A stretch of DNA of 64,000 nt from Rhodospirillales bacterium (GTDB lineage Bacteria; Pseudomonadota; Alphaproteobacteria; Rhodospirillales; Shumkoniaceae), in NCBI GenBank assembly GCA_018432935.1, contig JAHDSF010000005.1:145259-209258 (forward strand), in the 5' to 3' direction. Positions within the stretch are counted from its first letter, which is position 1; each line of letters begins with the position of its first letter. Below are positions 42,055 to 52,246 of the stretch, one piece after another. A model generated the notes under the pieces. That model ran no database searches. It was not told the DNA's origin and saw only the letters and a list, made by a program, of their open reading frames with translations. The position numbers and the translations under genes are program-made.

Positions 42055-42938
42055 TGGCGGGGTTCTGGCTGCCCGCCCTGGTGATGGCGGCAGTCCTCGC
42101 CGCCGCGATTGGCTGGCCGCTGGTGCGCTCCCGGGCCGGCGCCGCCGGCGCTGCGGACGTCGAAGTGTTCCGCGACCAGCTTCGCGACCTCGACCGCGAA
42201 GTCGAGCGGGGCGTCATCGGCGGCGACGAGGCGCGCAGCCTGCGGCTCGAGATCCAGCGCCGGCTCTTGGCCGCCGATGCCCGGGCGGCGCGCCGCCAGC
42301 CCGCTTCCGGATGGTTGCCGCGCGGCTGGCCCTTTGCCGCGGCGCTCGGCCTCCTGCTGATCGCCGGCAGTGTCGTCGCCTACGTCACCCTCGGCGCGCC
42401 GGGGGTGCCCGACCAGCCACTGGCGCAGCGCCAGGACGGCCCGGCCGCGCACCAGATGGCCGACGTCGCCCGCATGGCCGAGGCGCTGCGGGCGCGGCTG
42501 GAGCAGGACCCCGACCAGGTCGAGGGCTGGCTGCTGCTGGGGCGCACCTATCGCACCCTCGAACGGCTGCGGGCCTCGGCCGAGGCGTTCGGCAGGGCGG
42601 TGCAGGCCGGCGGCCGCAGCGCCGAGTTGCTGTCGGCGTACGGCGGTGCCCTGGTGCTGGCGGACGACGGCATCGTCTCGCAGGAGGCGCGCGCCGCCTT
42701 CGAGGAGGCGGTCGCCAAGGAGCCGTTCGACGGCCGCGCCCGGTTCTACATCGGGCTCGCCGCCGCCCAGGCGGGGGACACCCGCCAGGCGATGCAGACG
42801 TGGACCGACCTGATCGCCCTCTCCCCGCCCGACGCACCCTGGCTGCCCCAGGTACGCAGCCGGCTTGCCGACCTCGGCGCCAAGTCCGGCATCGACCCCG
42901 CCGCGATCAAGCCCTCCCCCGGCCTGCCGAAGCGGTAG
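42054..42938 (+). CDS. ccmI: Apocytochrome chaperone CcmI (CycH)
   Basis: The 294-aa protein has an N-terminal membrane helix, then FRDQLRDLDREVERGVIGGDEA (the CcmI N-terminal domain), a second helix at about 85-110, and TPR repeats (EGWLLLGRTYRTLERLRASAEAFGRA). It presents apocytochrome c to CcmFH. TGATG links it to ccmH. It ends the ccm operon. Confidence 0.92.
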   Translation: MAGFWLPALVMAAVLAAAIGWPLVRSRAGAAGAADVEVFRDQLRDLDREVERGVIGGDEARSLRLEIQRRLLAADARAARRQPASGWLPRGWPFAAALGLLLIAGSVVAYVTLGAPGVPDQPLAQRQDGPAAHQMADVARMAEALRARLEQDPDQVEGWLLLGRTYRTLERLRASAEAFGRAVQAGGRSAELLSAYGGALVLADDGIVSQEARAAFEEAVAKEPFDGRARFYIGLAAAQAGDTRQAMQTWTDLIALSPPDAPWLPQVRSRLADLGAKSGIDPAAIKPSPGLPKR

Positions 42939-43067
42939 TCCCTTCCCGCCCAGCCGTTGCGCCAGAAACCGCCACTGGAAGTATGGTTTCGGCCGGCGGA
43001 GTTGGTTATGCTGCGGCGCCCTTGGCAAAGGGCCGTACGTCCAGAAGCGACAGGGAGCCTGCCGTCC

Positions 43068-44906
43068 GTGAACGTTGTCACCAAGTCCCCCTCCAATACC
43101 GCCCTCCTCCTTTCCGGCAACGAGGCCGTCGCGCGGGCGGCGTGGGAGTCCGGAGTGGCGGTCGCGTCCGCCTACCCGGGCACCCCGTCGACCGAGATCC
43201 TGGAGGCGATCAGCGCCTACGCGGAGGTGCGCGCCAACTGGGCGCCCAACGAGAAGGTCGCGCTCGAGATCGCGATCGGCGCCTCGCTGGCTGGCGCACG
43301 GGCGCTGGCGGCGATGAAGCACGTCGGGCTCAACGTCGCCTCCGACGCCCTGATGTCGCAGACGCTGGCCGGGGTGGCGGGCGGCCTAGTGCTGGCGGTG
43401 GCCGACGACGTCGGCCTGTCGTCGTCGCAGAACGAGCAGGATTCCCGCTACTGGGGCCGCTTCGCCCACCTGCCGATCCTGGAGCCCTGCGACTCCCGCG
43501 AGGCCTACGAACTGACCAGACGCGCCTTCGCGCTGTCCGAGGAGTACGGCTGCCCGGTCATCCTGCGGCTGACGACGGCGGTCTGCCACGTCAAGTCGCT
43601 GGCCGAGGTCGGCCGGCGCGAGGAGCATCCGGCCGGCGGCTTTGCCCGCGATCCATCCCGCTACGTGCTGGTCCCCGCCAACGCACGCCGGCGCCTGCCG
43701 GTGCAGCAGGAGCGTGACCGCCGGCTGCGTGCGCTCTCCGCCTCGGGCGAGCTGTTCCGCATCGAGGAGGGCAGCGACGCCCGGGTCGGCTTCATCACCT
43801 CCGGCCCCGCCTACCTGTACGTCAAGGAATGCTTCCCCGAGGCGCCGGTGTTCAAGATGGCGCTCACCCATCCGCTGCCGGTCGAGGCTATCCGCGAGTT
43901 CACCGCCGAGGTCGGCACCGCGGTGGTGGTCGAGGAGACCGAGCCGCTGGTCGAGACCGAGCTGAGGGCGGCCGGGGTCCCGGTGCGCGGCAAGGACCTG
44001 CTGCCGGCGGTGGGCGAGCTGACGCCGCCGGTGCTGCGCCCCGCGGTCGCTCCGCTGCTGGGCGGCGCCGCGGCGGCGGCCCCGGCCACGCCTGCGCAGG
44101 TATTCCCGCGGCCGCCGACTCTGTGCGTTGGCTGCCCCCACCTGTCGGCCTACTACTGCCTGTCGCGGCTGCACAAGCAGACCATCATCGCCGGGGACAT
44201 CGGCTGCTATACCCTGGGCGCCGGGCATCCCTGGAACGCGCTCGACACCACCACCTGCATGGGCGCCTCGATGGGAATGGCGCTGGGCCTCGACCTCGGG
44301 CGCGGCGAGACCGACAAGGACAAGGGCGTGATCGCGGTGATCGGCGATTCGACGTTCCTGCACATGGGCATGCAAGGCCTGCTGGCACTGGCTTACAACC
44401 GGGCCAACGTCACCGTCCTGATCCTCAACAACGACGCCACCGGGATGACCGGCGGCCAGGAACACCCGGGCACCGGCAAGGACCTGCGCGGCCAGCCCGC
44501 GCCGCGCGTCGACCTGGCGGCAATCTGCAGGGCGCTGGGGGTGCGCGACGAGCGCATCCACGTCCTCGACCCCTACGAGATGCCGACCTTCTTCAAGGTC
44601 CTGAAGCAGGAGGTCGCGACGCCGGAACCGTCGGTCGTCATCACCACCCGGCCCTGCACGCTGACTTCGGTGTTCCAGCGCCGGCCGCCCTACACGGTGG
44701 TCGACGATGCCTGCACCGGCTGCGGCAACTGCCTGAATGCCGGCTGCCCGGCGATCAGCGTGACGCGACGGGAAACCGAACGGACCAGGGGCGGCAAGGA
44801 GGTGGTGCGCAGCTACGTCGCCATCGACACCATGGCCTGCACCGGCTGCAGCCTGTGCGCCGAGGCGTGCGGGCCCGGGGCGATCCAGCTGGCAGCGCAG
44901 GAGTGA
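43068..44906 (+). CDS. iorA: Indolepyruvate:ferredoxin oxidoreductase, alpha subunit
   Basis: The 612-aa protein is a thiamine-diphosphate enzyme. It has AYPGTPSTEI at the N-terminus, TLCVGCPHLSAY, GDIGCYTLG, GDSTFLHMGMQGL and NNDATGMTGGQEHPGTG (TPP-binding), then two 4Fe-4S clusters near the C-terminus (CTGCGNCLNAGCP and CTGCSLCAEACGP). It converts aryl pyruvates, from aromatic amino acids, to aryl-acyl-CoA with ferredoxin. The start is GTG 43068 (CAGGGAGCC upstream). iorB follows after 5 bp. Confidence 0.92.
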   Translation: MNVVTKSPSNTALLLSGNEAVARAAWESGVAVASAYPGTPSTEILEAISAYAEVRANWAPNEKVALEIAIGASLAGARALAAMKHVGLNVASDALMSQTLAGVAGGLVLAVADDVGLSSSQNEQDSRYWGRFAHLPILEPCDSREAYELTRRAFALSEEYGCPVILRLTTAVCHVKSLAEVGRREEHPAGGFARDPSRYVLVPANARRRLPVQQERDRRLRALSASGELFRIEEGSDARVGFITSGPAYLYVKECFPEAPVFKMALTHPLPVEAIREFTAEVGTAVVVEETEPLVETELRAAGVPVRGKDLLPAVGELTPPVLRPAVAPLLGGAAAAAPATPAQVFPRPPTLCVGCPHLSAYYCLSRLHKQTIIAGDIGCYTLGAGHPWNALDTTTCMGASMGMALGLDLGRGETDKDKGVIAVIGDSTFLHMGMQGLLALAYNRANVTVLILNNDATGMTGGQEHPGTGKDLRGQPAPRVDLAAICRALGVRDERIHVLDPYEMPTFFKVLKQEVATPEPSVVITTRPCTLTSVFQRRPPYTVVDDACTGCGNCLNAGCPAISVTRRETERTRGGKEVVRSYVAIDTMACTGCSLCAEACGPGAIQLAAQE

Positions 44907-44911
44907 CGGCG

Positions 44912-45517
44912 ATGAAGGCGAACGGCATCACCAACATCCTGGTCGTCGGGATCGGCGGCCAGGGCGTCATGACGGCCTCCGAGATCCTGGCCCAGGCCGC
45001 CCGCGCGCAAGGCTACGACGTCAAGAAGACCGAAGTCGCCGGAATGGCGCAGCGGGGTGGCGTGGTAACCTCGCACGTCCGCTTCGGGGCGCGCGTCTAC
45101 GCCCCCGGCTTCGGCGTCGGCCAGGGCCATGTCCTGGTCGGCTTCGAGCCGGCCGAGGCGATGCGTTGGAGGCACTACCTGACAGCCGAGGGGATCGCGC
45201 TGGTCAACACCCAGCGGATCCCGCCGCCGGTGGTGTCGACCGGGCTCCACCCCTATCCCGACGACCCGATCGGCGCCATGCGCGACGCCGGGACCCGGGT
45301 GCGCGCCTTCGACGCCGGCAGCATCGCCCGCGACCTGGGCGACGCACGGATGGTCAACACGGTGATGATGGGCGCCATCGCCGACCACCTGCCGTTCGCC
45401 CCCGACGTCCTCAAGGAGATCATCGTCGAGGGCTTCCGAGCGCGTAAGCCGAAGGTGGCCGAGCTCAACGGCCTCGCCTTCGATGCCGGACGCAAGGCCG
45501 CGCACGCGGCCGGATAG
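44912..45517 (+). CDS. iorB: Indolepyruvate:ferredoxin oxidoreductase, beta subunit
   Basis: The 201-aa protein has the gamma-type domain of 2-oxoacid:ferredoxin oxidoreductases: VVGIGGQGVMTASEIL, KKTEVAGMAQRGGVVTSHVRFG, and a C-terminal conserved segment (MVNTVMMGAIADHLPF). It pairs with IorA. ATG 44912 lies 5 bp after the iorA stop. Confidence 0.92.
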   Translation: MKANGITNILVVGIGGQGVMTASEILAQAARAQGYDVKKTEVAGMAQRGGVVTSHVRFGARVYAPGFGVGQGHVLVGFEPAEAMRWRHYLTAEGIALVNTQRIPPPVVSTGLHPYPDDPIGAMRDAGTRVRAFDAGSIARDLGDARMVNTVMMGAIADHLPFAPDVLKEIIVEGFRARKPKVAELNGLAFDAGRKAAHAAG

Positions 45518-45613
45518 GTCTGGCACGCCCCGTCTGGCCCCGGGCAGCCGCCGAACGATCGAGCCTCGCCGCAACTCTTCCTCCCGACGCTGCGAAGGGA
45601 TACATTCCGCCCC

Positions 45614-46336
45614 ATGGACAGACCGCTGATCGGGATCACCCTCGACGCGGAGGAGCCGGGCGGCTACTCCAAGTTTCCCTGGTACGCCCTGCGCCGCAAC
45701 TACTGTGGCGCCGTGGCCGAAGCGGGAGGGCTGCCGGTCGCCCTGCCCCACGAGCCCGACCTGGCGGACGACTACCTGCGCGCCATCAGCGGCCTGCTGG
45801 TGACCGGCGGCGCGTTCGACATCGATCCGGCGCTGTTCGGAGCCACCACCCGTCACCGCACCGTCAGGACCAAGGACCGCCGCACCGCCTTCGAGCTGGC
45901 GATGGTGCGCGGTGCGCTGTCTCGCAATCTGCCGCTGCTCGGGATCTGCGGCGGGCAGCAGCTGCTGCACGTCGTCCTCGGCGGCACCCTGATCCAGCAC
46001 ATCCCCGACGAGGTGCCCGAGGCGCTCGCCCACGAGCAGCCGAACCCCCGCGACGAGGCCGGCCACGAGGTCGCCGTGCTGCCGGGAACCAGGCTGCGGG
46101 CGATCGTCGGCGCTGATACCCTGAACGTCAACAGCGGCCACCATCAGGCGGCCAAGAACGCGCCGCCCGGAATCAAGGTCAACGCGGTCGCGTCCGACGG
46201 CGTCATCGAAGGCATCGAGGCCCCCGACAAGACCTTCTGCATCGGCGTGCAATGGCATCCCGAGTTCGCCATCAGCGACGGCGACCGTCACCTGCTGCAG
46301 GCGTTCGTCGCCGCTGCGGCGGAGTTCCGGCGTTGA
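45614..46336 (+). CDS. Class I glutamine amidotransferase-like, PuuD-type gamma-glutamyl hydrolase
   Basis: The 240-aa protein begins RPLIGITLDAEEPGGYS, contains the nucleophile elbow LLGICGGQQLLHVVLGG and VNSGHHQA, and ends with a catalytic VQWHPEF. This is the pattern of PuuD-type gamma-glutamyl-gamma-aminobutyrate hydrolases and related peptidase C26 enzymes. The exact substrate is not shown. Its stop overlaps the TTG start of the next gene. Confidence 0.85.
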   Translation: MDRPLIGITLDAEEPGGYSKFPWYALRRNYCGAVAEAGGLPVALPHEPDLADDYLRAISGLLVTGGAFDIDPALFGATTRHRTVRTKDRRTAFELAMVRGALSRNLPLLGICGGQQLLHVVLGGTLIQHIPDEVPEALAHEQPNPRDEAGHEVAVLPGTRLRAIVGADTLNVNSGHHQAAKNAPPGIKVNAVASDGVIEGIEAPDKTFCIGVQWHPEFAISDGDRHLLQAFVAAAAEFRR

Positions 46337-47076
46337 GCGAAGCGGAAACCCGCGGCGAGCGCGTCGCCAAGGTGATCGCCCGGGCGGGCGTATGCTCGCG
46401 CCGCGATGCCGAGCGCCTGGTCGGCGAGGGACGGGTTGCGGTCAACGGCCGTATCCTCGACAGCCCGGCAGTCGTGGTCGGCGAGGGTGACATCGTCACC
46501 GTCGACGGCAAGCCGCTGCAGGCGCCGGAGGCGACCCGGCTGTGGCGCTACCACAAGCCGGCCGGTCTGGTGACCAGCCACCGCGATCCGCGCGGCCGCG
46601 CCACCGTGTTCGAGAGCCTGCCGGCGGAGCTGCCGCGGGTGGTCTCGGTGGGCCGCCTCGACCTCACATCGGAAGGGCTGCTGCTGCTGACAAACGATGG
46701 CGCGCTGGCCCGGCGGCTCGAGCTGCCGGCCACCGCATGGACCCGGCGCTACCGCGTGCGCGCCCACGGCCGCGTTGACGAGACGGCGCTGGCGAAGCTG
46801 GCAAAGGGGCTGACGCTTTCGGGCATCGCGTACGGACCGGTGCAAGCCGAGCTGGAGAAGATCCAGGGCTCCAACGCCTGGCTGACGGTGGCCCTCAAGG
46901 AGGGCAAGAACCGCGAGGTCCGCCTCATCCTCGAGCATCTGGGGCTGATCGTAAACCGGCTGATCCGAGTCGCCTACGGACCGTTCCAGCTCGGCAACCT
47001 GAAGCCCGGCACGGTCGCCGAGGTACCCCGCAAGGCCTTGCGCGAGCAGCTCGGCAGCTTCATGAGCGGCCGATGA
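46333..47076 (+). CDS. RluB-type pseudouridine synthase
   Basis: The 247-aa protein has an N-terminal S4 domain (RVAKVIARAGVCSRRDAERLV...VAVNGRI) and a catalytic domain with VVSVGRLDLTSEGLLLLTNDG, the Arg-Leu-Asp active-site motif. EGKNREVRLILEHLGL and LIRVAYGPF are conserved. It modifies a uridine in rRNA, likely 23S near 2605 (RluB) or 16S (RsuA); the family fits RluB better. The start is TTG 46333, within the previous stop (TTGA). Confidence 0.85.
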   Translation: MSEAETRGERVAKVIARAGVCSRRDAERLVGEGRVAVNGRILDSPAVVVGEGDIVTVDGKPLQAPEATRLWRYHKPAGLVTSHRDPRGRATVFESLPAELPRVVSVGRLDLTSEGLLLLTNDGALARRLELPATAWTRRYRVRAHGRVDETALAKLAKGLTLSGIAYGPVQAELEKIQGSNAWLTVALKEGKNREVRLILEHLGLIVNRLIRVAYGPFQLGNLKPGTVAEVPRKALREQLGSFMSGR

Positions 47077-47642
47077 GGATCGTCGCCGGGCGCCACAAGG
47101 GCCGGGCGCTGGCAGCCCCGCCAGGCCACGACATCCGGCCAACCTCGGACCGGGCGCGGGAAGCGGTTTTCAACATCCTGGTCCACGGCTTCGCCGACTT
47201 CGAGATCGAAGGGGCGACGGTGGTCGACGTGTTCGCCGGCACCGGAGCGATGGGGCTGGAAGCGATGTCGCGAGGCGCCGTCCGCACCACCTTCATCGAC
47301 AGCGACGCCCGCGCGCAGCGCTGCATCAAAGAGAACGCGGCCAAGCTGGGCGAATGGCGCAACGTCCTGGTGCTCGGGCTCGACGCCAGCCGGCTGCCTC
47401 CCCCTCCCCGCCCGGCTCGCGCCCCCTGCACCCTCGGCTTCCTCGACGCGCCCTATGGCCAGGGCCTGACGCAACCGGCCCTGCTCGCCCTGTCGCATCG
47501 CGGCTGGCTCGCCGACGGTTCGCTGTGCGTGGTCGAGATCGGCGCCGGCGAGACCCTTGAGGCGCCCCGCGCCTATGAGACCCTCGACACCCGCACCTAC
47601 GGCGCTGCCGAGATCAGGTTCCTGAGGCACGGAAAGGCCTGA
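47073..47642 (+). CDS. rsmD: 16S rRNA (guanine966-N2)-methyltransferase RsmD
   Basis: The 189-aa protein starts RIVAGRHKGRALAAPPG, the RsmD signature, then RPTSDRAREAVFNIL and the SAM site VVDVFAGTGAMGLEAMSRGA. The usual (D/N)PPY is FLDAPYGQGL, with Ala in place of the first Pro. ATG 47073 overlaps the preceding stop. Confidence 0.88.
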   Translation: MRIVAGRHKGRALAAPPGHDIRPTSDRAREAVFNILVHGFADFEIEGATVVDVFAGTGAMGLEAMSRGAVRTTFIDSDARAQRCIKENAAKLGEWRNVLVLGLDASRLPPPPRPARAPCTLGFLDAPYGQGLTQPALLALSHRGWLADGSLCVVEIGAGETLEAPRAYETLDTRTYGAAEIRFLRHGKA

Positions 47643-47646
47643 GCGG

Positions 47647-48867
47647 TCACTCCAGCGGCAGCGAGATCATGCCGTCGGCGAGCTTGGGCTCGAACCAGGT
47701 CGACTTGGGCGGCATGATCGCACCCGCGTCGGCGACCGCGATCAGATCCTCCATGCTGGTCGGATGCAGCGAGAACGCGGCCGCGAAGCCCTCGCCGTCG
47801 ACCTTGTGCTCGAGGCTCTCCAGCCCGCGGGCACCGCCGACGAAGTCGATGCGGGGGTCGGTACGCGGATCGCCGATGCCGAGGATCGGCTCCAGGATGT
47901 GCCGGGTCAGCAGGGCGACGTCGAGCTGCTCCTGCGGTAGCGCCGCCGGGTCGAGCGGCGCCCGCAGCGTCAGCCGGCGCCAGCGGCCGCCGAGGTAGAG
48001 GCCGAAGATGGCACGCCGCTCGGGGCGCACCGGCCCCGCCGACGGGGCGATCTCGAATGCCGCTCCGAGGCGAGACAGGAACTCGGCCTCGCCCAGCCCG
48101 CCGAGATCGCGGACCACCCGGTTGTAGTCGAGGATGCGGACCTCGGGCACTGGAAAGCTGACGAGCAGGAAACGGTCGCACTCGGGACGTTCGGCGGCGA
48201 CCCGTGCCGCCGCAGCGGAACGGTGGTGGCCGTCGGCGATGTAGATCGCCTCCATGTCTTCGAAGGCGGCGGTGACGGCGGCGATCTCCGCCGGCTCGGA
48301 GACCACCCAGAGCTGGTGGCGCACGGCGCCGACGTGGGCGTCGGCGGCGGGCGTGCCGGCGGTTGCCCGGGCGAGAACGGCATCCAGCGCCGGGCTGGAC
48401 GGGTGGGCCGCGAACACCGGTCCGGTGTGAGCCTCAACCGCCAGGATCTGCCGCACCCGGTCGGTTTCCTTGTCGGGCCGGGTCAGCTCGTGGCGGCGGA
48501 TCCGGTTGGTCGCGTAGTCGGCCAGCGAGCCGGCGGCGGCGATGCCGGTCTGCACGTGGCCGGCGGCGGAAACCCGGTAGGCGTAGTAGCAGGGAGCGTG
48601 GTCGCGGATCAGCAGGCCCCGCTCCTGCATCGCCTTCAGGTTGGCCGCCGCCTTGGCGTAGCAATCGTCGGCGTGGGGATCGATGCCGGGGGGGAAGTCG
48701 ACCTCGGGCCGCGACACCCGCAGGAAGCTCCACGGCTTCGCCCGCACCAAGGTGCGTGCTTCCCCCTCGGTGACGACGTCGTAGGGCGGCGCCGCGATGT
48801 CTGCGGCCCGCCCCGGCGCCGGCCTCAGGCCGGCGAAGGGACGGACGATGCCGGGGGAGCGCGCCAT
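47647..48867 (-). CDS. DUF1015-family protein
   Basis: The 406-aa protein matches DUF1015: PFAGLRPAPGRAADIAAPPYDVV, a PWSFLRVSRPE segment, IADGHHRSAAAARVA and VRDLGG. This family is conserved, but its biochemistry is not known. It may be a HEPN-unrelated serine/PLP-linked enzyme. ATG 48867 is selected, 7 bp after trpB2. The two are likely co-transcribed and converge on rsmD (4-bp gap). Confidence 0.8.
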   Translation of the reverse strand: MARSPGIVRPFAGLRPAPGRAADIAAPPYDVVTEGEARTLVRAKPWSFLRVSRPEVDFPPGIDPHADDCYAKAAANLKAMQERGLLIRDHAPCYYAYRVSAAGHVQTGIAAAGSLADYATNRIRRHELTRPDKETDRVRQILAVEAHTGPVFAAHPSSPALDAVLARATAGTPAADAHVGAVRHQLWVVSEPAEIAAVTAAFEDMEAIYIADGHHRSAAAARVAAERPECDRFLLVSFPVPEVRILDYNRVVRDLGGLGEAEFLSRLGAAFEIAPSAGPVRPERRAIFGLYLGGRWRRLTLRAPLDPAALPQEQLDVALLTRHILEPILGIGDPRTDPRIDFVGGARGLESLEHKVDGEGFAAAFSLHPTSMEDLIAVADAGAIMPPKSTWFEPKLADGMISLPLE

Positions 48868-48874
48868 GGCCGTC

Positions 48875-50239
48875 TCAGCCCTCGACCTGCGGCAGTTCGG
48901 CGAACGCCTTCTGCAGCAGCCGTTCGTCGTGCTCCTGGTCGACCAGCTTGCCGCCCAGGTAGTCCGAATAGGCCTGCATGTCGAAATGGCCGTGGCCAGA
49001 GAAGTTGAAGAAGATCGAGCGCGCCGCCCCTTCCTCCTTGCAGGCGAGCGCCTCGTCGATGGCGGCGCGGATCGCGTGCGTGGTCTCGGGCGCCGGGATG
49101 ATGCCTTCGCAACGCGCGAACTGGACACCCGCCTCGAAGCAGGTGTTCTGATGGTAGTTGCGGCCCTCGATGTGGCCGAGACGGGCGATATGGCTGACCA
49201 GCGGCGCCATCCCATGGTAGCGCAGACCGCCGGCGTGGATGCCGGCCGGCATGAAGGTCGAGCCCAGGGTCAGCATCTTCATCAGCGGCGTCAGGTGCGC
49301 GGTGTCGCCGAAGTCGTAGGCGTAGCGGCCGCGGGTGATGGTGGGGCAGGCCGCCGGCTCGACCGCTACGATACGGACCTTGCGGCCGCCGCGCAGCTGC
49401 TCGCCCAGGAACGGGAAGGCGGCGCCGGCGAAGTTGCTGCCGCCGCCGGCGCAGCCGATCACGACGTCGGGGTAGTCGTCGGCCATCTCGAACTGCGCCA
49501 TCGCCTCGAGCCCGATCACCGTCTGGTGCAGCAGCACGTGGTTCAGCACGCTGCCAAGGGCATACTTGGTGTCGTCCCGCTGGGAGGCGACCTCGACCGC
49601 CTCCGAGATGGCAAGACCGAGGCTGCCGGTGCAGTTCGGGTCCTGCGCCAGCATGCGGCGGCCGGCTTCGGTCTCGGTGCTCGGGCTCGCCACGCAGCGG
49701 GCGCCGAAGGTCTCCATGATGGCGCGCCGGTACGGCTTCTGGTTGTAGCTGACCTTGACCATGTAGACGTCGACGCCGAGGCCCAGGAAGGCGCCGGAAA
49801 GGGCAAGCGAGGTTCCCCACTGCCCGGCGCCGGTTTCCGTGACCAGCCGCTTGACGCCTTCCTGCTTGTTGTAGAAGGCCTGTGCGACGGCGGTGTTCGG
49901 CTTGTGGCTGCCGCCTGGGCTGACGCCCTCGTACTTGTAGTAGATGCGCGCCAGGGTGCCCAACGCCTTCTCGAGCCGGCGGGCACGGAACAGCGGCGAC
50001 GGCCGCCACAGGCGCAGGATTTCGCGGACCGGCTCGGGAATCTCGATCTCGCGCTCGGTGCTGACCTCCTGGGCGATCAGCGCCATCGGGAACAGCGGCG
50101 CCAGATCCGAAGGCCCGATCGGCTTGCCGGTCGCCGGGTGGAGCACCGGGGGAAGCGGCTCCGGCAGGTCGGCGGCGATGTTGTACCAGAAGCGCGGGAG
50201 CTTCTCTTCCGGAAGCAGATACTTGACGGTCTCGCCCAT
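48875..50239 (-). CDS. TrpB2-type tryptophan synthase beta-like protein
   Basis: The 454-aa PLP enzyme has [23 protein letters not shown] with the PLP lysine, [13 protein letters not shown], a [11 protein letters not shown] phosphate cup, and an N-terminal extension ([20 protein letters not shown]) characteristic of TrpB2. TrpB2 enzymes make tryptophan from indole and serine without a dedicated TrpA partner, or salvage indole. There is no trpA nearby. ATG 50239 is chosen; GGGAGGGG is upstream. Confidence 0.87.
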   Translation of the reverse strand: MGETVKYLLPEEKLPRFWYNIAADLPEPLPPVLHPATGKPIGPSDLAPLFPMALIAQEVSTEREIEIPEPVREILRLWRPSPLFRARRLEKALGTLARIYYKYEGVSPGGSHKPNTAVAQAFYNKQEGVKRLVTETGAGQWGTSLALSGAFLGLGVDVYMVKVSYNQKPYRRAIMETFGARCVASPSTETEAGRRMLAQDPNCTGSLGLAISEAVEVASQRDDTKYALGSVLNHVLLHQTVIGLEAMAQFEMADDYPDVVIGCAGGGSNFAGAAFPFLGEQLRGGRKVRIVAVEPAACPTITRGRYAYDFGDTAHLTPLMKMLTLGSTFMPAGIHAGGLRYHGMAPLVSHIARLGHIEGRNYHQNTCFEAGVQFARCEGIIPAPETTHAIRAAIDEALACKEEGAARSIFFNFSGHGHFDMQAYSDYLGGKLVDQEHDERLLQKAFAELPQVEG

Positions 50240-50335
50240 GGCTGTGTTCGCCCCTCCCTTCCCGAAAACGGTGAATTGCCCCTTTCTAGCGTCTGCCCGC
50301 CGCGAATTCCACATCTCTCCGCCGCCCGGCGGGCA

Positions 50336-50366
50336 AGAAAAAGGCCGACGCTCGCGCGCCGGCCTT
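50336..50366 (-). terminator. Rho-independent terminator after TRAP operon
   Basis: On the minus strand AAGGCCG pairs with CGGCCTT around a GC-rich loop, followed by TTTTTCTT. It lies 25 bp after the dctM stop and separates the TRAP operon from trpB2. Confidence 0.8.
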
Positions 50367-50390
50367 CTCCAACCATTTCGTTTCGATCCC

Positions 50391-51674
50391 TCAGTTGAGG
50401 AATGTCTGCGGGATCCACAGGGTCACTTCGGGGACGTAGACGATGACGGCGAGCGCCGCCAGCATCGCGATGTAGAACGGCCACAGCTCGCGGACCACCT
50501 TTTCCATCGGCAGACCGCTGATGGCGCAGCCGACGAACAGGGTCGAGCCGACCGGCGGCGTGACCAGACCCATGCCCAGGTTGACCATCATGAAGATGCC
50601 GAAGTGCACGGGGTCGATGGCGAAGCTCTTGATCACCGGTAGCAGGATGGGCGTGCAGATCAGGATCAGCGGCGCCATGTCCATCAGCGTCCCAAGGACC
50701 AGGAACATGATGTTGATCAGCAGCAGGATCACGTACTTGTTTTCGGAAACGGTCAGGAAGGCGTTCGTGATGAGGGCGGGGATCTGCATCATCGCCATCA
50801 GGAAGCCGAAGCCCGAGGCGAACCCGATCAGGATCATCACCATGCCGACGGTCTTGACGACCCGATGGACCAGCAGCGGCATGTCGCTCCACTTGTAGTC
50901 CTTGTACACGACCATGGTGACGAAGAAGGCGTACAGGCAGGCGACCGAAGCCGATTCGGTCGCCGTGAAAATGCCCGACAGGATGCCGCCGAGAATGATG
51001 ACGACGGTGAACAGCGCCCACAGGCCGTTGCCGAGGATTCGCAGCGCCTCGCGAAGCGGGATGACCTCGCCCTTGGGATAGTTGCGCTTGTGGGCGAAGA
51101 TCATGCACAGGGTCATCAGCGAGAGGCCGAGCAGAAGCCCCGGGCCGACGCCGCCCAGGAACAGGTGCGCAATCGAGACCGTGCCGCCGGTGGCGAACGA
51201 ATAGATGACCGCATTATGGGACGGCGGGATCAGGATCGCCTGTACCGAGCCGCAGATGGTGACGTTGGTGGCGAACACCTTCGGGTATCCGGCACGCTCC
51301 ATTTCCGGAATCATCACCGACCCGACCGATGCCGTATCGGCGATCGACGAGCCGGACAGGCAGCCGAAGAAGGTCGAGGCCAGGATGTTCACCAGCGACA
51401 GGCCGCCGCGGATGAACCCGACGAAGACCCGCGCCAGGTTGACCAGCCGCAGCGCGAGACCGCCCTCGGCCATGATCGCGCCGGCCAGGACAAAGAACGG
51501 GATGGCGAGCAGCGCGAAGTCGTCGACGCCGTCGGAGATCTTCAGTACCACCGCCTCAAGAGGGATGTCCGCGTAGATCGCGGCGGCTACGGACGCCATG
51601 CCGAGGGCATAGGCGATCGGCACGCCGATCGCCACGAGGACAGCGAAGGTCCCGAGAAGAACAAGAGGCTCCAT
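50391..51674 (-). CDS. TRAP transporter large permease DctM (system 1)
   Basis: The 427-aa protein has about 12 membrane helices and begins [42 protein letters not shown] and [26 protein letters not shown] are the conserved DctM segments. It is the ion-coupled channel subunit. The start is ATG 51674; TTG 51686 is possible. It lies 24 bp after dctQ. Confidence 0.92.
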   Translation of the reverse strand: MEPLVLLGTFAVLVAIGVPIAYALGMASVAAAIYADIPLEAVVLKISDGVDDFALLAIPFFVLAGAIMAEGGLALRLVNLARVFVGFIRGGLSLVNILASTFFGCLSGSSIADTASVGSVMIPEMERAGYPKVFATNVTICGSVQAILIPPSHNAVIYSFATGGTVSIAHLFLGGVGPGLLLGLSLMTLCMIFAHKRNYPKGEVIPLREALRILGNGLWALFTVVIILGGILSGIFTATESASVACLYAFFVTMVVYKDYKWSDMPLLVHRVVKTVGMVMILIGFASGFGFLMAMMQIPALITNAFLTVSENKYVILLLINIMFLVLGTLMDMAPLILICTPILLPVIKSFAIDPVHFGIFMMVNLGMGLVTPPVGSTLFVGCAISGLPMEKVVRELWPFYIAMLAALAVIVYVPEVTLWIPQTFLN

Positions 51675-51698
51675 GAGCGGGTCCAATCCTGCGCGAGG

Positions 51699-52214
51699 TC
51701 AATCGCTGCTCGCCGGGGAGCCGGCGGCAGAGGACGAAGGGAAGAAGTTGCGGGTCCACAGGCGTTCGATGACGAACAGGACCGTGACCAGGGCTCCGAT
51801 GGGAAGCGGCAGGTAGGTCTGCCCGAAGCTGACCATCGGGAATTCGGCCACCTGATTGTACCAGGTGGTCTGGATGAGCAGGATTCCGAAGTAGAGGACA
51901 AACAGGTTGAAGGCGATCATCAGGAGTTCGGTCACCCAGGCGACGGCAGTCAGCCGCCACCCCTTCATGGAATTCACCAGCAGCATGACCGCGATGTGCA
52001 CGCCCGACCGGTAGCACACGGCGCCGGCAAAGAACGTGAACACGATCATCAGGATGACGGCCATCGGCTCCGGCCAGCTCAGGCCGCGGTTCATGACGTA
52101 GCGCATGAAGACGTTGTACGGAATGATCGTGGTCAGGAGGATCAGCGCCAGCCCCGCGATCCACATGCACACGAAGTACAGCTTATCCATCGCGGCGACG
52201 TAGAGTTGCTTCAT
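51699..52214 (-). CDS. TRAP transporter small permease DctQ (system 1)
   Basis: The 171-aa protein has four membrane helices and the DctQ signature MRYVMNRGLSWPEPMAVILMIVFTFFAGAVCYRSG. It forms the membrane complex with DctM. It is in the operon dctP-dctQ-dctM, 85 bp after dctP, with a hairpin between them. Confidence 0.9.
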   Translation of the reverse strand: MKQLYVAAMDKLYFVCMWIAGLALILLTTIIPYNVFMRYVMNRGLSWPEPMAVILMIVFTFFAGAVCYRSGVHIAVMLLVNSMKGWRLTAVAWVTELLMIAFNLFVLYFGILLIQTTWYNQVAEFPMVSFGQTYLPLPIGALVTVLFVIERLWTRNFFPSSSAAGSPASSD

Positions 52215-52246
52215 TGATGCCTCGGGTGTGCTTGCCCCAACAACAG

